A stretch of DNA of 6,767 nucleotides, from positions 1-6,767 of the forward strand of contig PUMX01000137.1 in assembly GCA_003552485.1 (NCBI GenBank), written 5' to 3'. Positions 1 through 5,376 of the stretch are shown in pieces. Numbering within the stretch: the stretch's first letter is position 1; each line of letters begins with the position of its first letter. The position numbers and the translations under genes were made by a program. Source of the DNA: Candidatus Hydrogenedentota bacterium. Its GTDB lineage: Bacteria > Hydrogenedentota > Hydrogenedentia > Hydrogenedentales > SLHB01. The notes below the pieces were generated by a model, which saw nothing but the letters and a program-made list of their open reading frames with translations, searched no databases and was not told the DNA's origin.

Positions 1-171
1 ATTATTAACGGCAGCCGCCGCCGCCGCATTGCTGCGGGCAGCGGCACATCCGTGCAGCAAGTCAACCGTCTGCTAAAGGACTTCGAGCAAAGCAAGAAGC
101 TCATGAAGCAGATGATGAAAGGCGGCAAGAAGAAGGGCAAACGCGCGTCCATGCGCATGCCGGGCTTCTAA
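1..171 (+). CDS. ffh: Signal recognition particle protein Ffh, C-terminal end (5' partial)
   Basis: The reading frame is open from base 1 and ends at TAA 169-171, giving the last 56 residues of a protein whose start lies left of the window. Ffh is the SRP GTPase that binds signal sequences and SRP (4.5S) RNA and delivers ribosome-nascent chain complexes to FtsY at the membrane. What is visible is the end of the methionine-rich M domain: the SRRRRIAAGSGT segment (residues 5-16 of the fragment), the RNA-binding signature of the family, then VNRLLKDFEQ and a Met/Lys-rich helix (KKLMKQMMKGGKKKGK) ending in MRMPGF. The NG GTPase domain is not in the window. Ffh directly upstream of rpsP is a common bacterial order. 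The 225-base gap to rpsP leaves open whether the two are co-transcribed. The family identification is very secure. Confidence 0.96.
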   Translation: MINGSRRRRIAAGSGTSVQQVNRLLKDFEQSKKLMKQMMKGGKKKGKRASMRMPGF

Positions 172-199
172 GCAGCAGGCCGCGTTTCGCGCCGTGTGC

Positions 200-253
200 G
201 GAGAAGTGGAGGAGCCGTGCAAAAGCACAATAGGTTAGGCTCCTCGCGTCTCT
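200..253 (+). other. Long bulged hairpin in the ffh-rpsP spacer
   Basis: GAGGAGCC (209-216) is the exact reverse complement of GGCTCCTC (238-245). Inside it, GTGC (217-220) pairs with GCAC (225-228) over an AAAA loop, leaving a 9-base bulge (229-237) on the 3' side. Outside it, GGAGA (200-204) can pair with TCTCT (249-253). No T-tract follows, so this is not a standard intrinsic terminator. It could be a 3' processing or stability element of ffh mRNA or part of the rpsP leader. The pairing is read directly from the sequence and the function is unknown. Confidence 0.5.
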
Positions 254-288
254 CGTGCGCCGCCATTCGATTTAGAAAGATAGTGTTC

Positions 289-305
289 GCCGGTCTTCCG
301 ACGGC
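289..305 (+). other. Small hairpin in the rpsP leader
   Basis: GCC (289-291) and GTC (293-295) pair with GAC (300-302) and GGC (303-305) over a TTCC loop, with G292 bulged. This gives six base pairs, all but one of them G-C. It lies between the two larger hairpins of the spacer. On its own it is short enough to be chance. It is listed because the whole 200-375 stretch looks structured and holds no open reading frame with a convincing start. Confidence 0.3.
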
Positions 306-331
306 TAGTTTGCAGGCAGTTTAACGAAAGC

Positions 332-375
332 GCGCTGCGTGGCGAAAGCGAAGGTCCGCCATTCGCCGCCAGCGC
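332..375 (+). promoter_or_regulatory. Leader hairpin just upstream of the rpsP ribosome-binding site
   Basis: GCGCTG (332-337) pairs exactly with CAGCGC (370-375), and GGCGAA (341-346) pairs exactly with TTCGCC (362-367). A small asymmetric internal loop (CGT against GC) separates the two helices, and the apical loop is 15 bases (347-361). The hairpin ends five bases before AGGAG (381-385), one of two candidate Shine-Dalgarno sequences for rpsP. A 12-bp interrupted helix placed here could modulate S16 translation or be a protein-binding leader, as known for several ribosomal protein operons. That role is inferred from position only. Confidence 0.5.
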
Positions 376-396
376 ACGGTAGGAGAACGGAGTTTC

Positions 397-738
397 ATGT
401 CAACAGTCATCCGCCTTAAGCGGGGCGGGCGCGCCCACGCGCCATTTTACCGCATCGTGGTTACAGACAACCGGAGCCGGCCCACCGGCCGGGTTATCGA
501 AGAGCTGGGATACTACCATCCCTGCGCGCGGCCCGAAACCCGGGCGGAAGTCAATGCGGCCAAGGCCCTGGAATGGCTTAACAAAGGGGCCAAACCGTCG
601 CCGACAGTACGCAAGGTGTTGTCTGACTTTGGCGTAATGAAGGCCAAGGCGACCGGCGCCACTATCGAACCGCAACCGGAAGCGGCGCCGGAAGAAACAG
701 CTGCTACGGCTACGGAATCCGGCCCGACGGAAGGCTAA
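397..738 (+). CDS. rpsP: 30S ribosomal protein S16
   Basis: S16 is a primary assembly protein of the 30S subunit body that binds 16S rRNA. The 113-residue product starts with the family pattern MSTVIRLKRGGRAHAPFYRIVVTDNR and continues IEELGYYHP (about residues 35-43) and ALEWLNKGAKPSPTVRKVL (about 57-75). The ATG at 397 is supported by AGGAG at 381-385 (11-base spacing) and a second candidate, GGAG, at 389-392 (4-base spacing). Typical bacterial S16 proteins are about 80-90 residues. The excess here is a tail from about residue 88, rich in Ala, Glu, Thr and Pro, that is probably disordered. It is the first gene of a compact operon, with the next start one base after its stop. The structured leader before it may control expression. 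Confidence 0.97.
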   Translation: MSTVIRLKRGGRAHAPFYRIVVTDNRSRPTGRVIEELGYYHPCARPETRAEVNAAKALEWLNKGAKPSPTVRKVLSDFGVMKAKATGATIEPQPEAAPEETAATATESGPTEG

Positions 739-739
739 C

Positions 740-973
740 GTGAAAGAACTGATCGAGTTTATCGCCAAGAAGCTGGTCGTCCATCCAGAGGATGTGCGCG
801 TGCGGTTGATTGAAGGCGCTGAGTGCGAGAATTACGAGTTGCACGTGCATAGCGACGACATGGGCCGCGTGATTGGCAAGAACGGCCGCACGGCAAAGGC
901 TATCCGCTCGTTGTTAAGTTCTGCGGCCTCGAAGAAGAACGTACGGGCGAACCTGCAGATCGGCGACGAATAG
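740..973 (+). CDS. khpA: KH-domain RNA-binding protein KhpA (YlqC family)
   Basis: This 77-residue protein is essentially one KH domain. It begins MKELIEFIAKKLVVHPEDVRV and carries the RNA-gripping GXXG loop as GKNG at residues 46-49, within RVIGKNGRTAKAIRSLL. In Gram-positive bacteria KhpA pairs with KhpB (Jag/EloR) and binds many RNAs, with effects on cell division and elongation; its role elsewhere is less clear. The GTG start at 740 lies one base after the rpsP stop. A GGAAGG sequence at 729-734 inside the end of rpsP gives a good ribosome-binding site, so translation is probably coupled. Length and position between rpsP and rimM are exactly those of the family. No KhpB is visible in this window. 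Confidence 0.93.
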   Translation: MKELIEFIAKKLVVHPEDVRVRLIEGAECENYELHVHSDDMGRVIGKNGRTAKAIRSLLSSAASKKNVRANLQIGDE

Positions 974-1007
974 TCTCGCCGCGCCCAACGAATGCGGGAG
1001 ACGGATT

Positions 1008-1526
1008 GTGGCTGACAGGCGAGAGGAACTGGGTGTCGTCCAATCCGTTCAGCCAGGTCGGCGCGCCTTGCGAATTCAAGGGCCGGCGGGCGTAACAAAT
1101 GTGCTTGAACGCCTTGGCTGGATTCGGCTCGCCACGAGCGGCGGCGAACGGCGCCTCAAACTCGAATCCGTCCGCCAAGCCGGCGATGATTGCGTGGTTG
1201 AGTTAGTCCCCGGCGTTACCCGCGAAACCGTGGCGGGGCTGCGTGGCAGCCGCGTGCTGATCACTAGCGAAGAGCGCCGCGAAGTCGCGCCCGGACACTT
1301 GAACCCCAGGGAGGTCGTGGGCATGGGCGTGTTCGACGAAAGCGGCGCCGAGATCGGTGAAGTGACGGCGCTCTACGAAGGCAAGGCCCACGACATGGCG
1401 GAGATACGCCGGGTCAACGGCGAATCGGTGGTTATTCCGCTGATTCCCCCAGTGGTCGCAGCCGTTGACACGCAGGCCCGGCGGCTCATTCTAGGGGACT
1501 GGACCCCATATAGTGTGGAATCATGA
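1008..1526 (+). CDS. rimM: Ribosome maturation factor RimM, divergent N-terminal domain
   Basis: RimM binds S19 and helps mature the 30S head. The product is 172 residues, normal for the family. The GTG start at 1008 follows GGGAG (996-1000) by seven bases. The C-terminal PRC-barrel half is recognisable: LNPREVVGMGVFDESGAEIGEV (about residues 98-119), then VVIPLIPPVVAAVD (about 141-154) and RLILGDW (159-165). The N-terminal half keeps traces of the family layout, such as VPGVTRETVAGLRGSRVLI (about 67-85). The opening GVVQSVQPGRRALRIQGPAG lacks the usual GPHGLRGEV-like motif. The operon position between khpA and trmD makes the identification firm. The stop overlaps the trmD start as ATGA. Function is probably kept but the ribosome-facing surface may differ. 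Confidence 0.9.
   Translation: MADRREELGVVQSVQPGRRALRIQGPAGVTNVLERLGWIRLATSGGERRLKLESVRQAGDDCVVELVPGVTRETVAGLRGSRVLITSEERREVAPGHLNPREVVGMGVFDESGAEIGEVTALYEGKAHDMAEIRRVNGESVVIPLIPPVVAAVDTQARRLILGDWTPYSVES
1491..1513 (+). promoter_or_regulatory. Small hairpin just before the trmD start
   Basis: GGGG (1494-1497) pairs with CCCC (1504-1507) over a 6-base loop, and CTA (1491-1493) can pair with TAG (1511-1513) across a 3-base bulge. It lies inside the end of rimM and finishes ten bases before the trmD ATG. The only Shine-Dalgarno-like bases near that start are GTGGA at 1515-1519, which is weak. Low translation of trmD relative to its ribosomal neighbours is known in E. coli. Whether this hairpin does the same here is inference. 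Confidence 0.3.
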
Positions 1527-2275
1527 GGATCGACATCCTCACCCTGTTTCCAGAGATTGTGGAAGCGCCGTTGCGCGCAAGTCTGCTGGGTAAGGCGCAA
1601 GAAGCTGGGCGGCTGGAAATCGTCGTTACGAATATCCGCGATTTCGCTTTGGACCGGCACAAGACGGCCGACGATGCGCCCTTCGGCGGCGGCGCGGGCA
1701 TGGTGATGAAGTGCGAGCCGCTCTTCGCCGCGGTGGAGAGTTTGAGGGACCGGAACTCGCTGAGCCAGGTCTATCTGATGTCCCCGAGAGGACGCCGGTT
1801 GGACCAATCGATTGTCCGCGAGTTGGCGCAAGGTCCGGATCTGGCGCTCATTTGCGGCCGGTACGAGGGCGTGGACGAGCGCGTCAGTCAGCATTTGTGC
1901 GCTGGCGAGTTGTCCATCGGCGATTACGTATTGAGCGGCGGCGAACTGCCTGCGCTGGTCGTGGTTGAGGCCGTCAGCCGGATGTTGCCTGGAGTCGTGG
2001 GTGACTGGGAGTCGGTCGAGACCGACTCGTTCTATGACGGCGTGCTTGGGCCGCCACAGTACACGCGGCCCCGCGAATTTCGGGGCTATGCCGCGCCTCA
2101 GGTCTTGCTTGATGGCGATCACGCCGCCATTGAACGGTGGCGCAGAAAAGAGGCCTTGCGGCTGACGCGCCGGCGCCGGCCGGATTTATTGAACAATTTG
2201 GACAAGGATGACCGCGTGCTTCTTGCTGAAATCGAGCGCGAAGAGGACGCTGAAAGAAAGGGAGAGCAGCCGTGA
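1523..2275 (+). CDS. trmD: tRNA (guanine-37-N1)-methyltransferase TrmD
   Basis: TrmD is a dimeric SPOUT-class trefoil-knot enzyme that uses S-adenosylmethionine to methylate G37 at N1, next to the anticodon, preventing +1 frameshifting. The 250-residue product carries every family hallmark: MRIDILTLFPE at the start, DDAPFGGGAGMVM (50-62), LICGRYEGVDERV (109-121) in the cofactor-binding knot, SIGDYVLSGGELPA (131-144), AVSRMLPGVVG (150-160), QYTRP (179-183) and PQVLLDGDHAAIERWRR (192-208). Arg153 and Asp168 match, by my own alignment, the residues implicated in catalysis (Arg154 and Asp169 in E. coli numbering). Length is normal. The ATG overlaps the rimM stop by four bases, and the stop overlaps the rplS GTG by four bases, so translational coupling on both sides is likely. 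Confidence 0.98.
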   Translation: MRIDILTLFPEIVEAPLRASLLGKAQEAGRLEIVVTNIRDFALDRHKTADDAPFGGGAGMVMKCEPLFAAVESLRDRNSLSQVYLMSPRGRRLDQSIVRELAQGPDLALICGRYEGVDERVSQHLCAGELSIGDYVLSGGELPALVVVEAVSRMLPGVVGDWESVETDSFYDGVLGPPQYTRPREFRGYAAPQVLLDGDHAAIERWRRKEALRLTRRRRPDLLNNLDKDDRVLLAEIEREEDAERKGEQP

Positions 2276-2646
2276 ATGCACTGGAAGAATTGAGACAGGC
2301 CCAGCGGAAAGAGGCCAGCCGCATACCGCAGTTTAATGTTGGCGATACGGTGAAAGTCCATTTCCGCGTGGTTGAAGGGGAAAAGGAACGCATCCAGGTC
2401 TACGAAGGGATCGTGATCGGACGCAACGGCGGCGAGGGCCCTGAGGCCACCTTTACTGTGCGTCGCGTGGCGTATGGCGAAGGCGTCGAGCGCGTTTTCC
2501 CGCTCCATTCCCCGAGGGTCGAGAAGGTCGAGGTGAGCCGCGAAGGCGTCACGCGCCGGGCGAAGCTCTACTACTTGCGCGAACGCAAGGGTAAGGCGGC
2601 TCGCGTGAAGGCCAAGGAACGAACGTCGACGAAGAAGAAATCGTAG
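2272..2646 (+). CDS. rplS: 50S ribosomal protein L19
   Basis: L19 sits at the 30S/50S interface of the large subunit. The 124-residue product shows FNVGDTVKVHFRVVEGEKERIQVYEGIVIGRNG (about 21-53), the diagnostic GVERVFPLHSPRVEKVEV (71-88) and RRAKLYYLRERKGKAARVK (95-113). It ends in a basic Lys/Arg/Ser/Thr tail somewhat longer than in E. coli L19 (about 115 residues). The GTG at 2272 overlaps the trmD stop (GTGA) and is preceded by AAGGGAG (2258-2264) at seven bases, a much stronger ribosome-binding site than that of trmD. This fits the higher output needed for a ribosomal protein. It is the last gene of the operon: an intrinsic terminator starts 31 bases after its stop. Confidence 0.98.
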   Translation: MNALEELRQAQRKEASRIPQFNVGDTVKVHFRVVEGEKERIQVYEGIVIGRNGGEGPEATFTVRRVAYGEGVERVFPLHSPRVEKVEVSREGVTRRAKLYYLRERKGKAARVKAKERTSTKKKS

Positions 2647-2676
2647 CCCGCGCAGCACAGCGGGAGATGTGTCTGT

Positions 2677-2709
2677 CGGGCGGGTCGGCGCACCCGCCCG
2701 TATTTCTTT
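2677..2709 (+). terminator. Rho-independent terminator after rplS
   Basis: CGGGCGGGT (2677-2685) is the exact reverse complement of ACCCGCCCG (2692-2700), with a CGGCGC loop. The 9-bp, almost all G-C stem is followed at once by TATTTCTTT (2701-2709), which has seven T in nine bases. This is a standard intrinsic terminator for the rpsP-rplS operon. It implies that rnhB has its own promoter or depends on read-through. Confidence 0.88.
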
Positions 2710-2725
2710 GGCGCATCGGGAACCG

Positions 2726-2741
2726 GCGGTTTACAAACCGC
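2726..2741 (+). repeat. Short palindrome in the rplS-rnhB spacer
   Basis: GCGGTTT (2726-2732) and AAACCGC (2735-2741) form a perfect 7-bp inverted repeat around a central AC. With only two bases between the arms it resembles a protein-binding dyad more than an RNA hairpin. It overlaps the TTTACA of a possible promoter -35 box, so it could be an operator. No particular regulator is suggested by the sequence. Confidence 0.35.
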
Positions 2742-2760
2742 GCCAGAACCTGCTAACAAT
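2730..2760 (+). promoter_or_regulatory. Possible sigma70-type promoter for rnhB
   Basis: TTTACA (2730-2735) matches five of six bases of the -35 consensus. TAACAA (2754-2759), 18 bases on, matches three of six -10 bases and is preceded by TG one base away, as in an extended -10 element. A promoter is expected here because the upstream operon ends at the terminator at 2677-2709. The -10 match is poor and the site is a candidate only. Confidence 0.25.
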
Positions 2761-2761
2761 T

Positions 2762-2785
2762 GCCTGCGGCGCAGGCTTGCGCCGC
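2762..2785 (+). repeat. Overlapping, mutually exclusive inverted repeats in the rnhB leader
   Basis: GCGGCGCA (2766-2773) pairs perfectly with TGCGCCGC (2778-2785) over a GGCT loop. An alternative hairpin uses GCCTGC (2762-2767) and GCAGGC (2771-2776) over GGC. The two share bases and cannot form together. No T-tract follows either one. If transcription starts near the candidate promoter, both lie in the 5' untranslated region of rnhB. The function is unknown; the structure may simply reflect GC-rich spacer sequence. Confidence 0.4.
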
Positions 2786-2846
2786 TAGCGCGTCAAATCG
2801 CTCCGCGTGTTGCGAATTGGCCGGAATGCAGTGAGGAGAACAACGA

Positions 2847-3644
2847 ATGGCGCGTCCGACGTTGGCGGAGCTGCGCAAAACGGTCAAAGCGGGACCTCCG
2901 TATTCCGAAGAATTCCTCGAAGCTTTGCGCACGGATGATCGGCGCGGCGCAGCGCCGCTGTATACTGAATGTCAGATCCGAGCCGCCGAGGCCGTGGCCC
3001 AGATGGAGCGGGCGAAGTCCTTACTGACCTTCGAGACGCAGGCGCAGGAAGCGGGGTGTGCTCGTATCGCGGGCGTCGACGAAGCCGGGCGGGGGCCTAT
3101 CGCGGGACCCATTGTGGCCGCGGCGGTCGTGCTCAAAGGGCCGGTTCCGGGAATCTTCGATTCCAAGCAACTCACGCCGGCGGCGCGGGAACGTTTATGC
3201 GCCAGGCTGCATGCGGAAGGGCACGAGATCGGCGTCGCCGTATTGGACGCGGAGCTGATTGACGAAGAAGGTATTCAAGCGGCGAACCTGGGTGCGATGG
3301 GCGAAGCGGTGAGTCAATTGCAACCCGCGCCAGACTACTTGCTCGTGGACGGCTTCAAGTTGCCCGATTGCCCTATTCCGCACCAACAGCTCTTGAAGGG
3401 CGACCAACGCTCGATGTCCATCGCGGCGGCCTCGATTGTGGCCAAGGTGACACGGGATCGCCTCATGGTGGAATACGATGCGCAGTATCCAGGTTACGGA
3501 TTCGCCAGGCACAAGGGTTATGGAACCGAGCGGCATCTTGAAGCGCTTCGGACGCTTGGGCCATGCCCGCTGCACCGGCGGAGTTTCGCGCACGCGGCCC
3601 GAAACGAGCAAATCGAGTTGTTCACGCAATGTGAAGAGGATTAG
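2847..3644 (+). CDS. rnhB: Ribonuclease HII
   Basis: RNase HII cleaves RNA in RNA-DNA hybrids and nicks 5' of single ribonucleotides in DNA, starting ribonucleotide excision repair. The 265-residue product shows IAGVDEAGRGPIAGPIVAAAVVL (74-96), DSKQLT (105-110), LLVDGF (165-170), SIAAASIVAKVTRDRLM (191-207), YGFARHKGYGTERHLEAL (217-234) and LHRRSFAHA (242-250). The metal-binding residues are expected to be Asp78, Glu79, Asp168 and Asp204, all present. It has about 70 residues before the catalytic core, resembling the longer Bacillus-type RnhB rather than the shorter E. coli form; this region may help bind substrate. The ATG follows GAGGAG (2833-2838) by eight bases. The next gene starts seven bases after its stop, so the two are probably co-transcribed. 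Confidence 0.97.
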   Translation: MARPTLAELRKTVKAGPPYSEEFLEALRTDDRRGAAPLYTECQIRAAEAVAQMERAKSLLTFETQAQEAGCARIAGVDEAGRGPIAGPIVAAAVVLKGPVPGIFDSKQLTPAARERLCARLHAEGHEIGVAVLDAELIDEEGIQAANLGAMGEAVSQLQPAPDYLLVDGFKLPDCPIPHQQLLKGDQRSMSIAAASIVAKVTRDRLMVEYDAQYPGYGFARHKGYGTERHLEALRTLGPCPLHRRSFAHAARNEQIELFTQCEED

Positions 3645-3651
3645 TCGACTC

Positions 3652-5349
3652 ATGCGGTGGTTGGTTTTGATCCTGGCGCTGGCGCTCTCGGGATGCGCCA
3701 GCGGGCCAGCGGTCAACTTGGATGCGTTTTTCTTCGGTGGACTGCGCGACAGCCCAGCCAGCGCCGCCACCGCCATGAATCATTACATCGTCGCGACGTT
3801 TCACCGCAGCGCGGGCCGGTTTGAGGAGGCCGCCCAAGCCTTGGAGAAGGCGGCGGAGCTGGATCCCGACAATCCGACGCTGCACACTCAACTGATGCAG
3901 ACGTACTTCCGTATGCAGGCCCTTGATGAGGCCGCCCAAGCGGGTGAGACGGCGGTAAGCCTGCGGCCGGACAACCCAGGGCTGTGGGCGGTGCTTGGCG
4001 CGGTACACTTGGAGCGCGGCGACTACACACGCGCGGCCGAGGCGTTCCGAGAAGTAATCCGGCTTGATCCCGACAGCCCGGCCGGCTACCAGGCGCTGAT
4101 CATGGCCGAAGAGAGCACCAATGACCTCGTGGCCACGCTTCGGACTTACGATAAACTCATCGAAATGAACCCCAATTCCGCCAATCTGCACTTTCAACGG
4201 GGCTTGAACCTTTCCCGCATCAACGATTACGAAGCCACGCGCAGGTCGATGGAGCGCACACTCGAGCTAAACGAGGACCATCATCGCGCACGATACCTGC
4301 TTGGAGTCACGTGCCTCGAACTCGGCGACGCCGAAGCGGCGCGCGACCAACTCGAGGAGCTGCTTTCGCGTGCGCCCGACTACCAAGGCGCGCGCGAGCA
4401 CTTGGCGGCGGCGTGGGTGCGTCTCGGCGAATTGCCCCGCGCGATGCGCGTGTTGAACGTGCTGTTTGCACGCGCCGAAGCCGAACCCCGGCACTACATC
4501 CAGGCGATGTTCCTCAATCTCTATGCGGAGCGTTACGCTGCAGCTGAAGGAGTTGATCCGCCGCCGGAGGCGCCGCTCCTCGGGCAGTTGCTGCGCGCGC
4601 TAAGCCGCAAGGGCCAGGAGGAGCCTTATGAGGACCTCGTCGAGGGCCTCGACGACGTGCAAGGCGACATCGACGGGGAAGCGAAGCAATTCTTGAGCGA
4701 TTTGGCGTACCTGTATGGGCGTGACTTGGCGCCCCCCTTCCTTGCCAGTAAGCTAGACAAGCTGCGTGAGGAAGGATTTTCGTCGCGGATCGTGGACATA
4801 TTGTATGGCTGGCTGCTCATGACCATGGGCGAAGAGGAAGCGTCCGAATCCGTATTGCTTGACGCACTGGAAACCCATGGCCCCGACCGCGACGCGCATC
4901 ATTATCTCGCCAATATCTATTACGAACGCGGTGACCCCCGCCGCACGGAGCGTCACCTGCGCGCTGCTTTGAGGCTGGATCCAGACAATCCCACGTTGCT
5001 CAATTTCCTCGGCTACTTCTACGCCGAAGAGAACATGCGGCTTGAAGAAGCCCGCGACATGCTCAACCGCGCCCTGGATTTGGACCCGGACAACGCCTAC
5101 TACCTCGACAGTCTGGGATGGGTATATTACCGAATGGGCGATGCGGACCGCGCCGTCGAGCTTATCCGGCGCGCCATCTTCCATATGAACAACGACGACG
5201 CGATCCTGCGTGATCATCTTGGAGACGCCTACCTGCTTCGAAGCGACGTCGAGAAAGCCATTGGCGAGTGGGAGCGGGCGCGGCGGCTTGATCCTGAGTT
5301 GGAAGGAGTTCAAGAAAAGATCGACCAATACCGCGACAAGGTAGAATAA
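3652..5349 (+). CDS. TPR-repeat lipoprotein, function unknown
   Basis: The ATG at 3652 gives 565 residues that begin with a lipoprotein signal, MRWLVLILALALSGCAS. The lipobox is LSGC with the lipidated Cys at residue 15. GAGGA at 3636-3640 is a plausible ribosome-binding site. Two blocks of tetratricopeptide repeats follow. The first, about residues 44-280, has roughly seven units with typical endings such as ELDPDNP and RLDPDSP. The second, about 415-550, has four, including NFLGYFYAEENMRLEEARDML, YYLDSLGWVYYRMGD and DHLGDAYLLRSDVEKAIGEWERA. Residues about 281-414 between them are helical-looking without clear repeats. The DSLGW and HLGDAYL repeats occur in a broad family of envelope TPR proteins. 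TPR superhelices bind partner proteins, so this is probably an envelope scaffold or assembly factor. Its partner is unknown. It follows rnhB by seven bases. Confidence 0.85.
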   Translation: MRWLVLILALALSGCASGPAVNLDAFFFGGLRDSPASAATAMNHYIVATFHRSAGRFEEAAQALEKAAELDPDNPTLHTQLMQTYFRMQALDEAAQAGETAVSLRPDNPGLWAVLGAVHLERGDYTRAAEAFREVIRLDPDSPAGYQALIMAEESTNDLVATLRTYDKLIEMNPNSANLHFQRGLNLSRINDYEATRRSMERTLELNEDHHRARYLLGVTCLELGDAEAARDQLEELLSRAPDYQGAREHLAAAWVRLGELPRAMRVLNVLFARAEAEPRHYIQAMFLNLYAERYAAAEGVDPPPEAPLLGQLLRALSRKGQEEPYEDLVEGLDDVQGDIDGEAKQFLSDLAYLYGRDLAPPFLASKLDKLREEGFSSRIVDILYGWLLMTMGEEEASESVLLDALETHGPDRDAHHYLANIYYERGDPRRTERHLRAALRLDPDNPTLLNFLGYFYAEENMRLEEARDMLNRALDLDPDNAYYLDSLGWVYYRMGDADRAVELIRRAIFHMNNDDAILRDHLGDAYLLRSDVEKAIGEWERARRLDPELEGVQEKIDQYRDKVE

Positions 5350-5376
5350 GCGGCGCGAAATACTACGCAGTCCATC

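Noticed and set aside
11..28. GCC/CGC trinucleotide run resembling a microsatellite
   Set aside because: It simply encodes the conserved arginine run of the Ffh RNA-binding motif.
172..396. Possible SRP (4.5S) RNA gene next to ffh
   Set aside because: The conserved SRP RNA domain IV sequence with its GGAA-type tetraloop and asymmetric loop is not present in the spacer.
1373..2122. 249-codon open frame antisense to rimM/trmD
   Set aside because: It lies entirely opposite two conserved genes, has no family resemblance, and is a typical GC-rich antisense shadow.
3478..3651. In-frame upstream extension of the TPR lipoprotein by 58 codons overlapping rnhB
   Set aside because: The extension lies inside the conserved end of rnhB and would bury a perfect lipoprotein signal peptide in the middle of the protein. 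The ATG at 3652 with GAGGA upstream is a far better start.
3195..3776. 193-codon open frame antisense to rnhB and the lipoprotein start
   Set aside because: It overlaps the conserved RNase HII catalytic motifs on the other strand and has no recognisable domain.
5350..5376. Bidirectional terminator between the two convergent genes
   Set aside because: The 27-base gap holds no inverted repeat with a T-tract on either strand.
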